The notes under the pieces: model-generated
What the model was told of the DNA's origin: nothing
Database searches by the model: none
The model's input: the letters and a program-made list of their open reading frames with translations, nothing else
DNA from: Vreelandella sulfidaeris
GTDB lineage: Bacteria > Pseudomonadota > Gammaproteobacteria > Pseudomonadales > Halomonadaceae
NCBI GenBank assembly: GCA_007182875.1
Contig: AP019514.1
Location: 434,001-498,000 of the forward strand
Length of the DNA stretch: 64,000 nucleotides
Reading direction: 5' to 3'
Translations under genes and position numbers: made by a program
In this document: positions 45,841 to 55,433 of the stretch, in pieces
Layout: every line of letters begins with the position of its first letter
Position numbering within the stretch: the first letter of the stretch is position 1

Positions 45841-46581
45841 ATGAGTGCAAGGACGTTGACTTGCCAAGTCACCGAGGTTGAGAACTTAAACTCCGATGTG
45901 TTTGGTGTCACGCTGGTAGGGCGTGCGGAAGCCATGCAGCATGAGCCGGGGCAATATTTAGAACTTAAGTTAGACGATACAACATGGGTGCCGTTTTCAA
46001 TTGCTAGCTTCGATCGTGGTAATGGCCTTGTTGAACTGCATATCCAGCACTGGCCAGAGCGTGACAACTCTGCGCGGCTGCGTGAGCTGCTTCAGGTAGC
46101 CAGCCAGCTTACGCTACGTTTGCCGGGCGGTGAATGCATGCTTGACCGTCAAAGCGAGCGGCCGTTAATGCTAATAGCTGCAGGCACAGGCTTCTCTCAG
46201 ATGAAAGCGATTACTGAAGCGGTGCTCCACGAGCAGCCGGAGCGGGAAATCTCGCTATGGTGGGCAGCACGGGAGCATCGTGATCTTTATTTGGAACAGT
46301 TAGCCAGCCACTGGGCGCAAACCCACGCTAACGTCTCGTTCCATGCAGTGACAGAGCTACCATTAGAAGAACCGTTGGCAGTGGGAGAACGAATTAGCCA
46401 TCATCAGGGGCGCATTGACCACGTCTTAAAAGCTGCTGAGATTACCCCGGATACCCACGACGTTTATATTTCGGGCTCACCCGGCATGGTGTACGCCTGT
46501 GTGGACGTCCTTGAAGATAAAGGTGCGAAATTGGAACGGGTGTTTTCGGATGTGTTTGCTTACGCACCGCGGGCTAACTAA
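45841..46581 (+). CDS. NAD(P)H-flavin reductase (Fre/LuxG family)
   Basis: Ferredoxin-reductase-like flavin reductase, 246 residues, intact. The N-terminal beta-barrel has the flavin motif WVPFSIASF (family consensus R-x-Y/F-S, with the Arg replaced by Pro-preceding Val). The NAD(P)-binding domain has LMLIAAGTGFSQMKAITEA and the end ISGSPGMVYACVDVLEDKGA...RVFSDVFAY. In E. coli fre also lies next to ubiD, where it has been linked to ubiquinone synthesis. The ATG at 45841 is preceded by AAGAGG; an upstream ATG at 45823 is less likely. Confidence 0.88.
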   Translation: MSARTLTCQVTEVENLNSDVFGVTLVGRAEAMQHEPGQYLELKLDDTTWVPFSIASFDRGNGLVELHIQHWPERDNSARLRELLQVASQLTLRLPGGECMLDRQSERPLMLIAAGTGFSQMKAITEAVLHEQPEREISLWWAAREHRDLYLEQLASHWAQTHANVSFHAVTELPLEEPLAVGERISHHQGRIDHVLKAAEITPDTHDVYISGSPGMVYACVDVLEDKGAKLERVFSDVFAYAPRAN

Positions 46582-46629
46582 TATAACGCCCCTGAGCTTT
46601 ACTACTGCTTTGGCATAGCGCTTTGGCAC

Positions 46630-46677
46630 AGCACCGTTATAAACAGCACCGATATAAATAAATAGCACCGTTATAAA
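46630..46677. repeat. Three 14-bp direct repeats upstream of a small membrane-protein gene
   Basis: AGCACCGTTATAAA at 46630-46643 and 46664-46677, with a one-mismatch copy (AGCACCGATATAAA) at 46645-46658. Each ends in TATAAA. They fill the space before the ribosome binding site of the 42-residue peptide at 46689. Regulatory iterons or slippage products; not decidable by eye. Confidence 0.85.
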
Positions 46678-46688
46678 GGGAGGCTAAT

Positions 46689-46817
46689 ATGGCCCATCAC
46701 GACGAAGACTATAAAGACGAATCTGGCTTTCTATCCATTTTTCTAGGCGTGGTTGTGTTGGTTGGCATGGCAGCGTTGCCTGCCACGATTGGCTGGATAC
46801 AAGCATTTGTCGGTTAA
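46689..46817 (+). CDS. Small single-pass membrane protein (42 residues)
   Basis: MAHHDEDYKDESGFLSIFLG, then VVVLVGMAALPATIGWIQAF, VG. The first 13 residues are strongly charged (His/Asp/Glu/Lys), followed by one 22-residue hydrophobic helix. GGGAGG lies 7 bp before the ATG, which argues that it is translated. Not recognised as a named family. It stands alone between the flavin reductase gene and an ORF on the other strand. Confidence 0.65.
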   Translation: MAHHDEDYKDESGFLSIFLGVVVLVGMAALPATIGWIQAFVG

Positions 46818-46852
46818 GTGTTGCCATTTGCAACGCTTGCAGGCAGGATAAA

Positions 46853-47092
46853 TTAAAGCGCCATAGCGGCAGCCTTAGCGGACAAGACTTTCGGGCTAGC
46901 CTTTACCAGCGGAACTAACGGAATAGAGACATGCAGCGACTTATCACGCCATGCACAATGAAACCACAGCCAGATATGGCTGACGGCGTGTGCGTGGACG
47001 TAGGTATAGATCGTGGCTGCGCAGTCTCTTATTGGTATTGGTTTAGCCACGGTGTGCCCTTGGCCGACGCCTAATGTCGCGCCACCAGGCAC
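46853..47092 (-). CDS. Doubtful ORF, possibly a frame-broken DUF2914-like fragment
   Basis: A 79-residue reading frame starting with GTG. Its second half (HAVSHIWLWFHCAW then DKSLHVSIPLVPLVKASP) weakly recalls the His-x-Trp and beta-strand pattern of DUF2914, but the expected Gly-x-Trp-x-Val end is missing. With an undetected frame break it could be longer. It is the only coding candidate in this stretch; a terminator lies upstream of it. Confidence 0.25.
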   Translation of the reverse strand: MPGGATLGVGQGHTVAKPIPIRDCAATIYTYVHAHAVSHIWLWFHCAWRDKSLHVSIPLVPLVKASPKVLSAKAAAMAL

Positions 47093-47115
47093 ACCACTCG
47101 GTTGCCTGCAAGCAC

Positions 47116-47149
47116 AAAAGCCCCGGTCGGTAACCCCGCCGGGGCTTTT
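47116..47149. terminator. Bidirectional terminator before the DAHP synthase leader ORF
   Basis: AAAAGCCCCGG and CCGGGGCTTTT form an 11-pair stem with A- and T-runs. It isolates the following transcription unit from what lies upstream. Confidence 0.85.
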
Positions 47150-47198
47150 GGCGTTTTAGGGTTTATTTATCATTATTATTTCATCAAGGAGCTACATC

Positions 47199-47360
47199 AT
47201 GATTTATCGCGCACTGACTAACGCTTTCGCTATCGGCTTTGTGGGTTATGGCTATGGCTGGCGATTTAGCGATGCGCGATCGGTGCTAGCTGCCACCTCC
47301 GATCGTGTGCGCCTGGGTGGTCACTTAGACACACGAAGTCATACGATTACGGAGAATTAA
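47199..47360 (+). CDS. Aromatic-rich 53-residue ORF just before DAHP synthase
   Basis: It begins MIYRALTNAFAIGFVGYGYG, then WRFSDARSV. Between residues 10 and 23 there are six aromatic residues (F, F, Y, Y, W, F). AAGGAG lies 8 bp before the ATG. The stop is two bases from the DAHP synthase ATG, so the two must be translationally linked. Downstream of the aromatic codons two hairpins can compete: CGATCGG 47277-47283 with CCGATCG 47299-47305, and CCACC 47293-47297 with GGTGG 47316-47320. It could be a leader peptide or a small membrane protein. Confidence 0.6.
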   Translation: MIYRALTNAFAIGFVGYGYGWRFSDARSVLAATSDRVRLGGHLDTRSHTITEN

Positions 47361-47362
47361 TC

Positions 47363-48464
47363 ATGAATGCGTCCATCAGTTCCGTTGTAAGTAACCCCCT
47401 AGTCAACGCTACCCACGTTACTTCGCAGCTTTCGTCTACAGACCCTTTTGAAGCCACAGCCAAAAGGCTGCCTACGCCGGCTGAGCTGCGTCAACGTATT
47501 TCGCTAAATGCCCCGCTAAGTGAGCAAATTGCCCGCCAGCGCCATGCTGTGCAGCAAATTTTAAGTGGCCATGATGACCGGCTATTGGTCGTTGTAGGTC
47601 CCTGCTCTGTGCACGATCCCGACGCAGCGCTTGAATACGCTGACCGCTTGGCGGCGCTGAGTGATGAGGTGAGTGAACAGATTCTACCCGTCATGCGTGT
47701 CTATATTGAAAAGCCTCGCACCACCGTGGGCTGGAAAGGGTTAGCCTATGACCCTGGACTGGATGGTCGCGGTGATATGTCCCGCGGTTTGGCCCTCTCA
47801 CGTGAATTAATGCTCGCCGTGGCTGCGCGTGGCCTGCCGGTAGCCACCGAACTTTTGCAACCGATGCTGGCGCCCTATTTAGATGACTTACTGAGTTGGG
47901 TAGCAATCGGTGCCCGCACGACCGAGTCGCAGTTGCACCGTGAGCTTGCCAGTGATCTCGCAGCTGCGGTGGGGTTTAAAAATGCGACTAGCGGCGATGT
48001 TCAGGTCGCTATTGATGCCATGAGCGCCGCCGCTCACCCACACCAACGTTTCACGGTAGATTTTCAAGGCTGTCCGGTGGTTCAGCAAACCGTGGGTAAT
48101 CCCTCACACCCATGTGGTTCTGCGGGGTGGTCATGGTGAGCCCAATTACCAGGCGCAACACGTTCGGGCGGCTACCGCCGCGTTGCGTAATGCCGGGCAA
48201 AATCCTCGGTTGATGGTAGATTGCAGTCATGCCAATGCGCGTAAAGACCATCGCCGCCAAAGCGAGGTTATGTTGGATGTATTAGCTCAGCGTCAGGCGG
48301 GGGAAGCCAACCTGGTGGCACTGATGCTGGAAAGTCATCTCTTTGAAGGTAAGCAGCCACTAAAGCCCGGTGCACTACGCTACGGTGTCTCGGTCACCGA
48401 TGCGTGTGTCGGCTGGGAAACCACCGAGCATCTGTTAAAAACGGCCGCTGAGCGTTTAAGTTAA
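47363..48464 (+). CDS. 3-deoxy-7-phosphoheptulonate synthase (class I, AroG/F/H type)
   Basis: First step of the shikimate pathway, condensing phosphoenolpyruvate and erythrose 4-phosphate. Motifs: LLVVVGPCSVHDPDAALEYA, EKPRTTVGWKGLAYDPGLDG, AIGARTTESQLHRELAS and MVDCSHANARKDHRRQ. One extra C near 48102-48104 breaks the frame (NPHTHVVLRGGHGEPNY). Restored length is 366. Which aromatic amino acid inhibits it cannot be read here, so no allele letter is given. Confidence 0.94.
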
Positions 48465-48542
48465 GCCCTCACTTACACTATTACTTGTTTGCCCTGGCCA
48501 GCCCCGTATCATAGAGCGTTTGCAGAAACAGTGAGGCTGGCC

Positions 48543-49055
48543 ATGGTATTTACCTTAGAACATCACGACCCCGAGACCTACCGCCGCAAAGCCCGCATGA
48601 TCAGTTTTGCCATGGCGGGGCAACTGATTATTTTTGGCCTTCTGTTTTCAATGCTTTTAACGTCCACCTTTGGCAGCAGCTTCTGGCTAAATGCGTTGGG
48701 GGTGCTACTTGGCCTGCTGGCCACCAGTGCGCTGTTTGCCGCACTACGTGAGCGCCCATGGATGACCGAGGTGCGCTATGTCTGGCAGCTCAAGCATCAC
48801 TTGTCGCAAGTCAGCGGCTATCTTTCTCAACTACGCAAAGCGGTGGAAGAAAATAACCGTACAGCGCTAGACCTGCTTACTTTCTATCATCAGGGCATGG
48901 CGCAGTTGGCAGAGCTTAATGGCCGTACCACAGACGACGATTCTGAGCGGCTAGCTGAAAAGATGCAGATTAAAATCAAACGTGAAGAGATGGGGTTGCC
49001 CCCGCAGGTACAGAGTATCGATACGAATGATCTGCAGGCATTCAAGCGCGGATAA
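48543..49055 (+). CDS. DUF3087 family membrane protein
   Basis: A 170-residue intact frame beginning MVFTLEHHDPETYRRKARMI, as DUF3087 proteins do. Two adjacent hydrophobic helices (ISFAMAGQLIIFGLLFSMLL and ALGVLLGLLATSALFAAL, residues about 20-72) are followed by a charged cytoplasmic helical region ending LPPQVQSIDTNDLQAFKRG. Function unknown. The upstream in-frame extension to 48489 overlaps the region after the DAHP synthase and is rejected. Confidence 0.78.
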   Translation: MVFTLEHHDPETYRRKARMISFAMAGQLIIFGLLFSMLLTSTFGSSFWLNALGVLLGLLATSALFAALRERPWMTEVRYVWQLKHHLSQVSGYLSQLRKAVEENNRTALDLLTFYHQGMAQLAELNGRTTDDDSERLAEKMQIKIKREEMGLPPQVQSIDTNDLQAFKRG

Positions 49056-49100
49056 GCCATACAGACAGCAAAAGAAATAGACATAAAGGGAGCGTGGTGT

Positions 49101-49828
49101 ATGAAGGTGTTAAACGCATGGGGTGGAGCCGTCGTCGCAGCGGGGGCGATGGTCATCATCGGGGGTGTGCGGCGACGCCTTCCTCAGAAACGTCTGCTGC
49201 CAATCAAGCCGCGCAGGATAACCGAGCCCCCTTTTTTCCATCGTCGCTTTTCCCCGGTTCTGCGCAGCGCTTTGACGCTTGGCATTGTGAGCCTGCTCGG
49301 CAGCATTTGGTGACCGCTACCAACGCCAATGATCTACGTCTTTGGTCGTTGCACGGCGCATGGCGGTTGCCCCAAGCGGTAGTGGCCAGCGGCGCTCGCT
49401 ATCAAGACGGCGAAATTAGCTTTTGGAACCGGGGTGAAGGCGCTCGTCGAGACGCCGCGAGGCCAGCTGCAATGCACATTGGCCGAGCATCGTGATGCGT
49501 TAACCCGTACTGAGCAACCCGGCGTGATGTTCTTTGGCCGCGGCAATGAGCCGGGCTGGTCAGTTGCCTTGGCAAACGAGACGCCAACACTAACGATGGA
49601 GCTCAACTATGGGGAAGAGAGTGTGCAACAACCCTATATGGTGAGTGTGATGGATAATGAAGCAGGGCGGGTGGTGCTTGAAAATGCCGATGTGACGCCA
49701 TTTTTCGTGTACGCATCGAAGCTGGTGCCTGCTTTGACAGCATGAGCGGCAAGCCTTTTCCTGCCCGGGTCACGCTAACCTATAATGGCGAACAATACAG
49801 TGGCTGTGGCCAAGGTATCGCTCCCTAG
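49101..49828 (+). CDS. Lipoprotein of the COG3650 type
   Basis: A signal peptide MKVLNAWGGAVVAAGAMVII with lipobox GGC (after one missing G is restored near 49164), a Ser/Ala/Gln linker, a first domain around CEPARQHLV, then MFFGRGNEPGWSVALANE, and a final conserved stretch SMSGKPFPARVTLTYNGEQY, SGCGQGIAP. Such proteins are outer-membrane-linked and uncharacterised. Two more breaks: an extra G near 49433 and a missing T near 49735. Joined length is 242 residues. Confidence 0.7.
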
Positions 49829-49837
49829 TACGTTAGT

Positions 49838-50908
49838 TCAGCAACGATAGCCAATATGCTCAGCCCGCCACTGTTGCTCTACAAAGTCGCTGGCACACAG
49901 GGCTGAGGTATTGCCAGCGGCACGAGCGGCAAGCCGCGATAGCGTTGTCATATGAATGCTGCGTGAGCTTTGTACCTGCTCACTCACTGCTAGCGGTACC
50001 CAGCGCTCATCCTCTCGCGTTGCTAGTGTGAAGCTAAACGGATGAAACCCTGGGAAGCCGAGTCGGATATCGGTGGCTATCAGCGTCTCTTTACCGTTTA
50101 GCCAACGCACTTCATAGCGCAGGAAAGGACCCGCAAACCACGCTAAGCGCTGTCCTTGCAGGCTGGTCAGGATGGGTTCTTCTAATGCCGCGTTACGAAC
50201 CAGCGACTCGAGGCGCGGTTGACTGTCGCCGCCAAACACACTAATCAAGCTTTCATAATAATGATCACCATCCACAACCGTGGCACGCCATAGCACTGTA
50301 TTAAACGGTGTTGGCTGTATCAGCAGGGGAGCATCTTCCAACCCCTGCTCCGCAAGGGCAGGGGCAAGCCGCTGTTCAACCATTAGCTTTGCCCCAGCTG
50401 CCAAGGCTAAGTAAACACAGGTGATCGCCAACCCCCAAGTACAGGCTTTTCTAACTCGCAGAGATACGAGGCCAACTCCCACTGCGAACAGCAAAGGAAG
50501 GGGTGTAAAGGGGGTCGATAATAAAAATAATCGGCCACGCCGCAGGTACTAAGTTGAGTGGCCAAAACAGTTGGGTACCGTACGTGGTCAACGCATCGAG
50601 CAGAGGATGGGGGATCAGAATAAGCGTAAAAAAGCACCACCAGTGTGGCAGGCTAATATTTTTGTTGGGGCAAAACGTGCGCACAGAAGCGCCAGCAGGG
50701 TCGCTAAACCTGTGAGCACAAACAGCGAATGGCTAAACCCGCGATGCTCGGTGACATTGGCCACGGCATCGCCGTAATCTAACGCCACATCAAGGTCCGG
50801 CAGAGTGCCCAGCACTGCGCCAATCAGGATGGCCTTACGTCCTAGTCGCCGGCCCAGAACAGCACCGCCAATAGCTGCGCCAAGCACGGCTTGTGTCACT
50901 GAATCCAT
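49838..50908 (-). CDS. Membrane-bound metal-dependent hydrolase, YbcI/DUF457 family
   Basis: Polytopic membrane protein with the family's metal-site signatures near the start: MDSVTQAVLGAAIGGAVLGR, GTLPDLDVALDYGD and EHRGFSHSLFV. Later segments WWCFFTLILIPHPLLDALTT also contain conserved His/Asp. The C-terminal 200 residues are soluble. Family members are annotated as putative hydrolases; no substrate is known. Two breaks: a missing A near 50660 and an extra C near 50500. Restored length is 356. The start at 50908 matches conserved MDSVTQ. Confidence 0.82.
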
Positions 50909-51036
50909 AGGTTTCTCCGACGGGTAAACCCAGCTAAGATAAACGGTATGACTTAATTGTACAGTGTCGCGATGTTTTGTGGGCGCTGTCACGTTTTTTG
51001 TAAAATATGGCTAAGAATGTTTTCTCAGGAGTCAAT

Positions 51037-51477
51037 ATGCAATATCTACATACCATGGTGCGTGTCAGTGACCTAGACGCTTCGCTGCGTTTTTATTGCG
51101 ACCTGCTGGGGCTTAAAGAAGTCCGCCGCAAAGACAATGAGAAAGGCCGTTTTACGCTGGTATTCCTAGCTGCGCCAGCGGACGAGACGCGTTCAGAGCG
51201 GCTGACGGCCCCCGAGCTTGAACTGACCTATAACTGGGATCCTGAAGAGTACTCGGGCGGACGTAATTTCGGCCATTTGGCTTACCGTGTGGATGATATC
51301 TACGCACTTTGCCAGCACCTTCAGGACAATGGCGTTACGATTAATCGTCCGCCCCGCGATGGCCATATGGCGTTTGTAAAATCACCCGATGGCATTTCCG
51401 TAGAGCTGTTGCAGAAGGGCGACGCCCTGGCGCCGCAAGAGCCCTGGGCCTCCATGGAAAACAGCGGTAGCTGGTAA
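51037..51477 (+). CDS. gloA: Lactoylglutathione lyase (glyoxalase I)
   Basis: Isomerises the methylglyoxal-glutathione hemithioacetal to S-lactoylglutathione. From the ATG at 51037 (preceded by AGGAG): MQYLHTMVRVSDLDASLRFY, LELTYNWDPEEYSGGRNFGH, and KSPDGISVELLQ, with metal ligands His5, the Glu of LELTYNW, the His of FGHLAY and the Glu of SVELLQ. About 146 residues; intact frame. An ATG at 51007 would add ten residues and lacks a good ribosome site. Confidence 0.9.
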   Translation: MQYLHTMVRVSDLDASLRFYCDLLGLKEVRRKDNEKGRFTLVFLAAPADETRSERLTAPELELTYNWDPEEYSGGRNFGHLAYRVDDIYALCQHLQDNGVTINRPPRDGHMAFVKSPDGISVELLQKGDALAPQEPWASMENSGSW

Positions 51478-51500
51478 CTATGATAGAAGGAAATATCACC

Positions 51501-51951
51501 ATGAAAGGTTGGCGTTTACTGCCACTGCTTGCCTCGGCTGCGCTACTGTTAAGTGCGTGTAGCAGCACTTCAGGGCCAAGCACATCCCCACAAGAGCAAA
51601 GTGGTTCCTCGCTTTCGGGCGCTATTGTTGAGCAGCGCTGGAACCTGCTCTTGGTGGGCACCGATGAACGGCTCTCTATGCCGGAAACACCATTTTCCAG
51701 ATATCTCGCGATGGTAGCGTCAGCGGCCATGATGGCTGCAACCGTTTTACCGGTGGAGTAACGCTAGGCGAAAATCAGCGCATCGAGTTTAGCGAACTGG
51801 CAACGACACGTATGGCGTGTCCGCAAATGGGCGATGCCAAGCGCGTCACGGATATGATGGAAAACGCCTATCGTTACTTGATCGATCACGATCGGTTGGT
51901 CTTTTTGGGCCAGATAGTCGGGTTTTGGGTGGCTGGCGCGAAGGCAACTAA
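51501..51951 (+). CDS. META-domain lipoprotein (HslJ-like)
   Basis: A signal peptide MKGWRLLPLLASAALLLSAC with lipobox LSAC, then a META domain: EQRWNLLLVGTDERL, DGSVSGHDGCNRFTGGV, and LATTRMACPQMGD. HslJ-type proteins are heat-inducible outer-membrane lipoproteins linked to novobiocin resistance; function here unknown. Two breaks: a missing T near 51697 (FFQISRDGS) and an inferred missing C near 51911, giving the end FLGPDSRVLGGWREGN. Without the second the frame would run to about 51960. Confidence 0.75.
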
Positions 51952-52103
51952 ATTCTACTGAAAACAATCTGCGCTCGACCATGCTGTGTTAGAAATAGAC
52001 TCAAGGTACTCATTTACAACCCCGTAAACTCGAACCTTTCGTCAATTTTTGCCGTGCCTGGTCATCGCTCGATAAGTTTTTAGTTAGAATTTGATCGTAG
52101 TAA
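51952..52103. other. Intergenic gap between convergent genes
   Basis: 152 bp between the ends of the META lipoprotein gene and the flavoprotein gene. AT-rich, no reading frame, no clear hairpin with a T-run seen. Confidence 0.5.
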
Positions 52104-53231
52104 TTAGTCTTTAAAAGGCGGGTTGAAGCGGGCGATAAAGCGCGCATCAATCCGCTTCTTCCATTGCCACACCCACTTGCCTGCAAAACCGACCGCCCCG
52201 GCTGGCGATAGCGTAGCCATCACCGGTTCCAATCAGCGCCAGCACGCGGCGGGGTGGCTTCCATGCGGTTAGCGTCTCGCGGTGGCAAGCGGCACGCAGA
52301 TTATCCGCCAGTATGGGGCCCATGCGTACCGCATAAACGCCTGCGCTGGGTAGCGGTGGTGTAAAGGCCGCGCAGTCGCCGACGGCAAAGATTCCTGGCT
52401 GGCCAACGACCTCAAGCGATGCGTTAACGCGGATAAAGCCCTTCTCATTCAATGGCAGAGCTGTGCCTTTTAGCCACGGCTGGCCTACGGCGCCGGTCGC
52501 CCAGAGCACGATATCGGCCTTTATTCGCCCTTCTTCTGTAGTGCTTACCCCGCCCGCTACCAAGGCGTTGCCCCGTACGCCTGAGTGTACGCTAATACCC
52601 GCACGCTTCAGTGCCCGTGCCATTAACCAACGGGGCAGCCTGCCGGCGCCGGGCAGTAGTGTTTTGGATGCGGTGATCAGCACGCCTTGCCAGGTAATAT
52701 CTGGGCGTAGATGGCGCAACTGCGCCAATACACTCATCAACGTTTCACAACCTGCAGCCCCCCGCCAACGCTTACAATGCGTTGGATGCCAACACTGGGT
52801 AGGTAGCTAATATCCTCTTGCAGCGCCTGCCAACGCTGATGGAGCGAACTTAACGGACGCATGGCGAGTAACTTGGGGCGTTGCTTTCCGTGCTGCTGGG
52901 GTAGTGTTAGCGTTGAGCCGATATTGAGCGAAGCCACATCAAAAACGATTCGCTCTCCATCAGCTAGCTCTGCATATTGCGCTTGGGCATTGATAGACCG
53001 AGCCGGAGCAAGCACCAAGCGTGCCTTGGCTCGCTGGCAGAGTGCCTTCACATCAATCTGTGTTTCACGTAGCGTACATTCACCCGCTAGCCATGCTGGC
53101 ACGCTGCCCGAATAAGCCGCGAAAGGGCTATCGCTAACAACAGTGATCTCGACGCTTGGATCAGGCTGCTTGGCAAAAGCTTCCAGTACAAAGGCATGAG
53201 CATGCCCTGCGCCTATAAGCAGTAATTTCAC
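52104..53231 (-). CDS. FAD/NAD(P)-dependent oxidoreductase resembling the SelD N-terminal flavoprotein family
   Basis: Two-dinucleotide-binding-domain flavoprotein. MKLLLIGAGHAHAFVLEAFA with GAGHAH replacing the usual GxGxxG is characteristic of the family found fused to, or beside, selenophosphate synthetase (TIGR03169 type). The second Rossmann motif is RIVSVGGG then AAGCETL; PGIFAVGDCAAF binds FAD. Two breaks: a missing G near 52757, and one near 52190 that hides the true end KWVWQWKKRIDARFIARFN. Restored length is 375 residues. No selD is in the window. The start overlaps the upstream gene by 4 bp (ATGA). Confidence 0.8.
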
Positions 53232-55365
53232 TTATCCCTACCTCGGCGCCAATTGAAGTAACGCTTCAATATTGCCAGCACCGTTTCAGGCTTGTGAGCG
53301 TTTTTCCATACGCCCGCCGTGGCCTTGGCAGCTTCGCCAAGCGTGGGGTAGGGGTGAATGGTGCCCAGTAGCTTGTTGAGCCCCAGGCAGTGTTTCATGG
53401 CGATGGTGAATTCGCCCAGCCACTCACCGGCGTTTTCGGCAACGATCGTTGCGCCCAGGATTTTATCCTTGCCGGGCAGGGTAAGCACTTTGATAAAGCC
53501 TTCAGTGGCGCCTTCGGCGATGGCGCGGTCACTTTCGCTCATGGCGTAGTGGGTGACCTCAAACGCAATGCCTTTAGCCGTGGCCTCTTTTTCGTTCAGC
53601 CCCACCCGCGCTACTTCCGGCTGTACATAGGTGACCGCCGGCATAAAGCGGTAGTCCACCGCGAAGCTTTTCAGTTCGCCAAACAGCGCGTTGACCGCTG
53701 CGTGCCACGCCTGGTGGGCCGCAGCGTGGGTGAGCTGATAAGGCCCGGCCACATCACCACAGGCCCAGATATTGGGTAGCCGGGTTTGCAGGCGTTCGTT
53801 CAGTTCAAGCGTGCCTGCCTGGGTGGTCGTGATCCCCAATGCATCGAGCCCCAGACCCTCGACATTGGCCTGGCGTCCCGCGCTTACCAGCAGGTGGTCA
53901 AAGGCTAGCTGCCTGCGCTCGCCTTGATGCTCCACCACCAACTGATAGCCCGACTCGTCGTTCAGCACTTCCAACGCCTTGGCGTCGGTCATGACCGTGA
54001 CCCCCTCCTGGGTCAGTATGCGCTCGATCAGTTCACCGACTTCTGCGTCCTCGCGCCCCAGTAGTTGGCCACCCCTTCGACCAGCGTGACCTGGCTACCC
54101 AAGCGGGCAAAACTCTGGCTCAGCTCACAGCCAATCGCGCCGCCGCCCAATACCACCAGACGTTTAGGCAGATCAGTGAGTGACCAAAGAGTCTCTGAGG
54201 TTAAAACGGGTGCACCTTCAATACCCGGTAGGGGCGGTATCCGTGGCCGGGCACCGGTGGCCAGCACCACATGCCGCGTGTTCAGGGTTTTATCGCCGAC
54301 CCGGATCTCCCAGGGAGAGATAAGCGTGGCGTGCTCCTGGTACACCTCAACCCCCAAGCTTTGGTAGCGCTCAACGCTGTCGTGGGGTTCGATGTCGCTG
54401 ATGGCTTGCTGAACGTGGCCCATGACTTGAGCAAAATCGATCATGGGTTCACTTGCCGTTACCCCGAACCGAGGCGCATTACGAATTTCATGGGCGGCGC
54501 GAGCAGCACGGATTAACGCCTTGGAAGGCACGCAGCCGGTATTCAAACAGTCGCCGCCCATCTTGTGTTTCTCCACTAGTGCTACCTTAGCGTTCACCGC
54601 GCTGGCGATATAGCTGGTGACTAGCCCCGCCGAGCCGCCGCCGATCACGACAATGTCGTAGTCAAAGTGCGATGGGCGTGTAAACCCCGATAAGCCTTGC
54701 GCCTCTTGACCAGTAGCACAATGCGACGGGCAATCCAGGGGAAGATGGCCAGCAATAAAAACGATGCGATGAGCGTTGGTGAAAGGATACCTCCTAGGCT
54801 TTCCAACTCCCCAACTGACCGCCAGCATTCACATAGATAGCGGTACCGGGAAGCATGGCAACCTGACTGACCCAGTAAAAGGTGAATGTTCTAATCCGGG
54901 TGAGGCCCATCACCAGATTGATCATAAAGAACGGAAACACCGGCACTAAACGCAGGGTGAAGAGGTAGAGAGCGCCGTCGCGTTCTACGCCGCGATTAAC
55001 CGCTTCAAATGGGCGCGGAAAACGCTTTTCAATGGGGTTGCGGAACAGAAAGCGGGAGAGTAAAAAAGCAAGCGTGGCGCCTAACGTGCTGGCAAAGAGA
55101 TAATCAGCAGCCCCAGCCAAGGCCGAATAGAGCGCCGCCCAGCAGAGTCAGCAGCGTTGCCCCAGGCAGCGATAGGGTAGTCATGAACACGTAAATAGCA
55201 AAAGATGCCCGCGACCCGCCATGGGTGCTGCTCGAAGGCGGCTTGAAAGTCGCTTTGGTAAGCCTTGAGGGTATCCAGCGTGAACCACTGATGGGCACCA
55301 CTGACAAAGAACACACCAATGGCAATGACCAGTAGCGCTGCGATCAGTAAACGTTGTCGGGTCAC
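53228..55365 (-). CDS. TVP38/TMEM64 membrane domain fused to a dihydrolipoamide dehydrogenase-like flavoprotein
   Basis: Compensating six single-base breaks gives one 713-residue frame. N-terminal 230 residues: a TVP38/DedA-like domain with five or so helices (MTRQRLLIAALLVIAIGVFF, MTTLSLPGATLLTLLGGALF, STLGATLAFLLSRFLF, LRLVPVFPFFMINLVMGLTR). Joined by KRRKAYRGFTRPSHFDYDIV to a class I disulfide oxidoreductase with GGGSAGLVTSYI, the redox Cys pair GGDCLNTGCVPSK, ACGDVAGP and the C-terminal dimer motif TIHPYPTLGEA. Membrane-anchored disulfide or quinone-type redox activity is inferred. Breaks lie near 55226, 55127, 55110, 54811, 54690 and 54071. Confidence 0.8.
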
Positions 55366-55433
55366 GGTAAGCTCCGGCGGCAGGGGTAAACAGAGTGAAC
55401 GTTGCTAACTCAGTGGGCAGTCGCGCTGTTTCC

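Noticed and set aside
52740..52760. The TGA in the SelD-like flavoprotein as a selenocysteine codon
   Set aside because: It appears only because a G is missing from a G-run; correcting the run gives GGGAAGCETLM with no TGA, and no SECIS-like hairpin follows.
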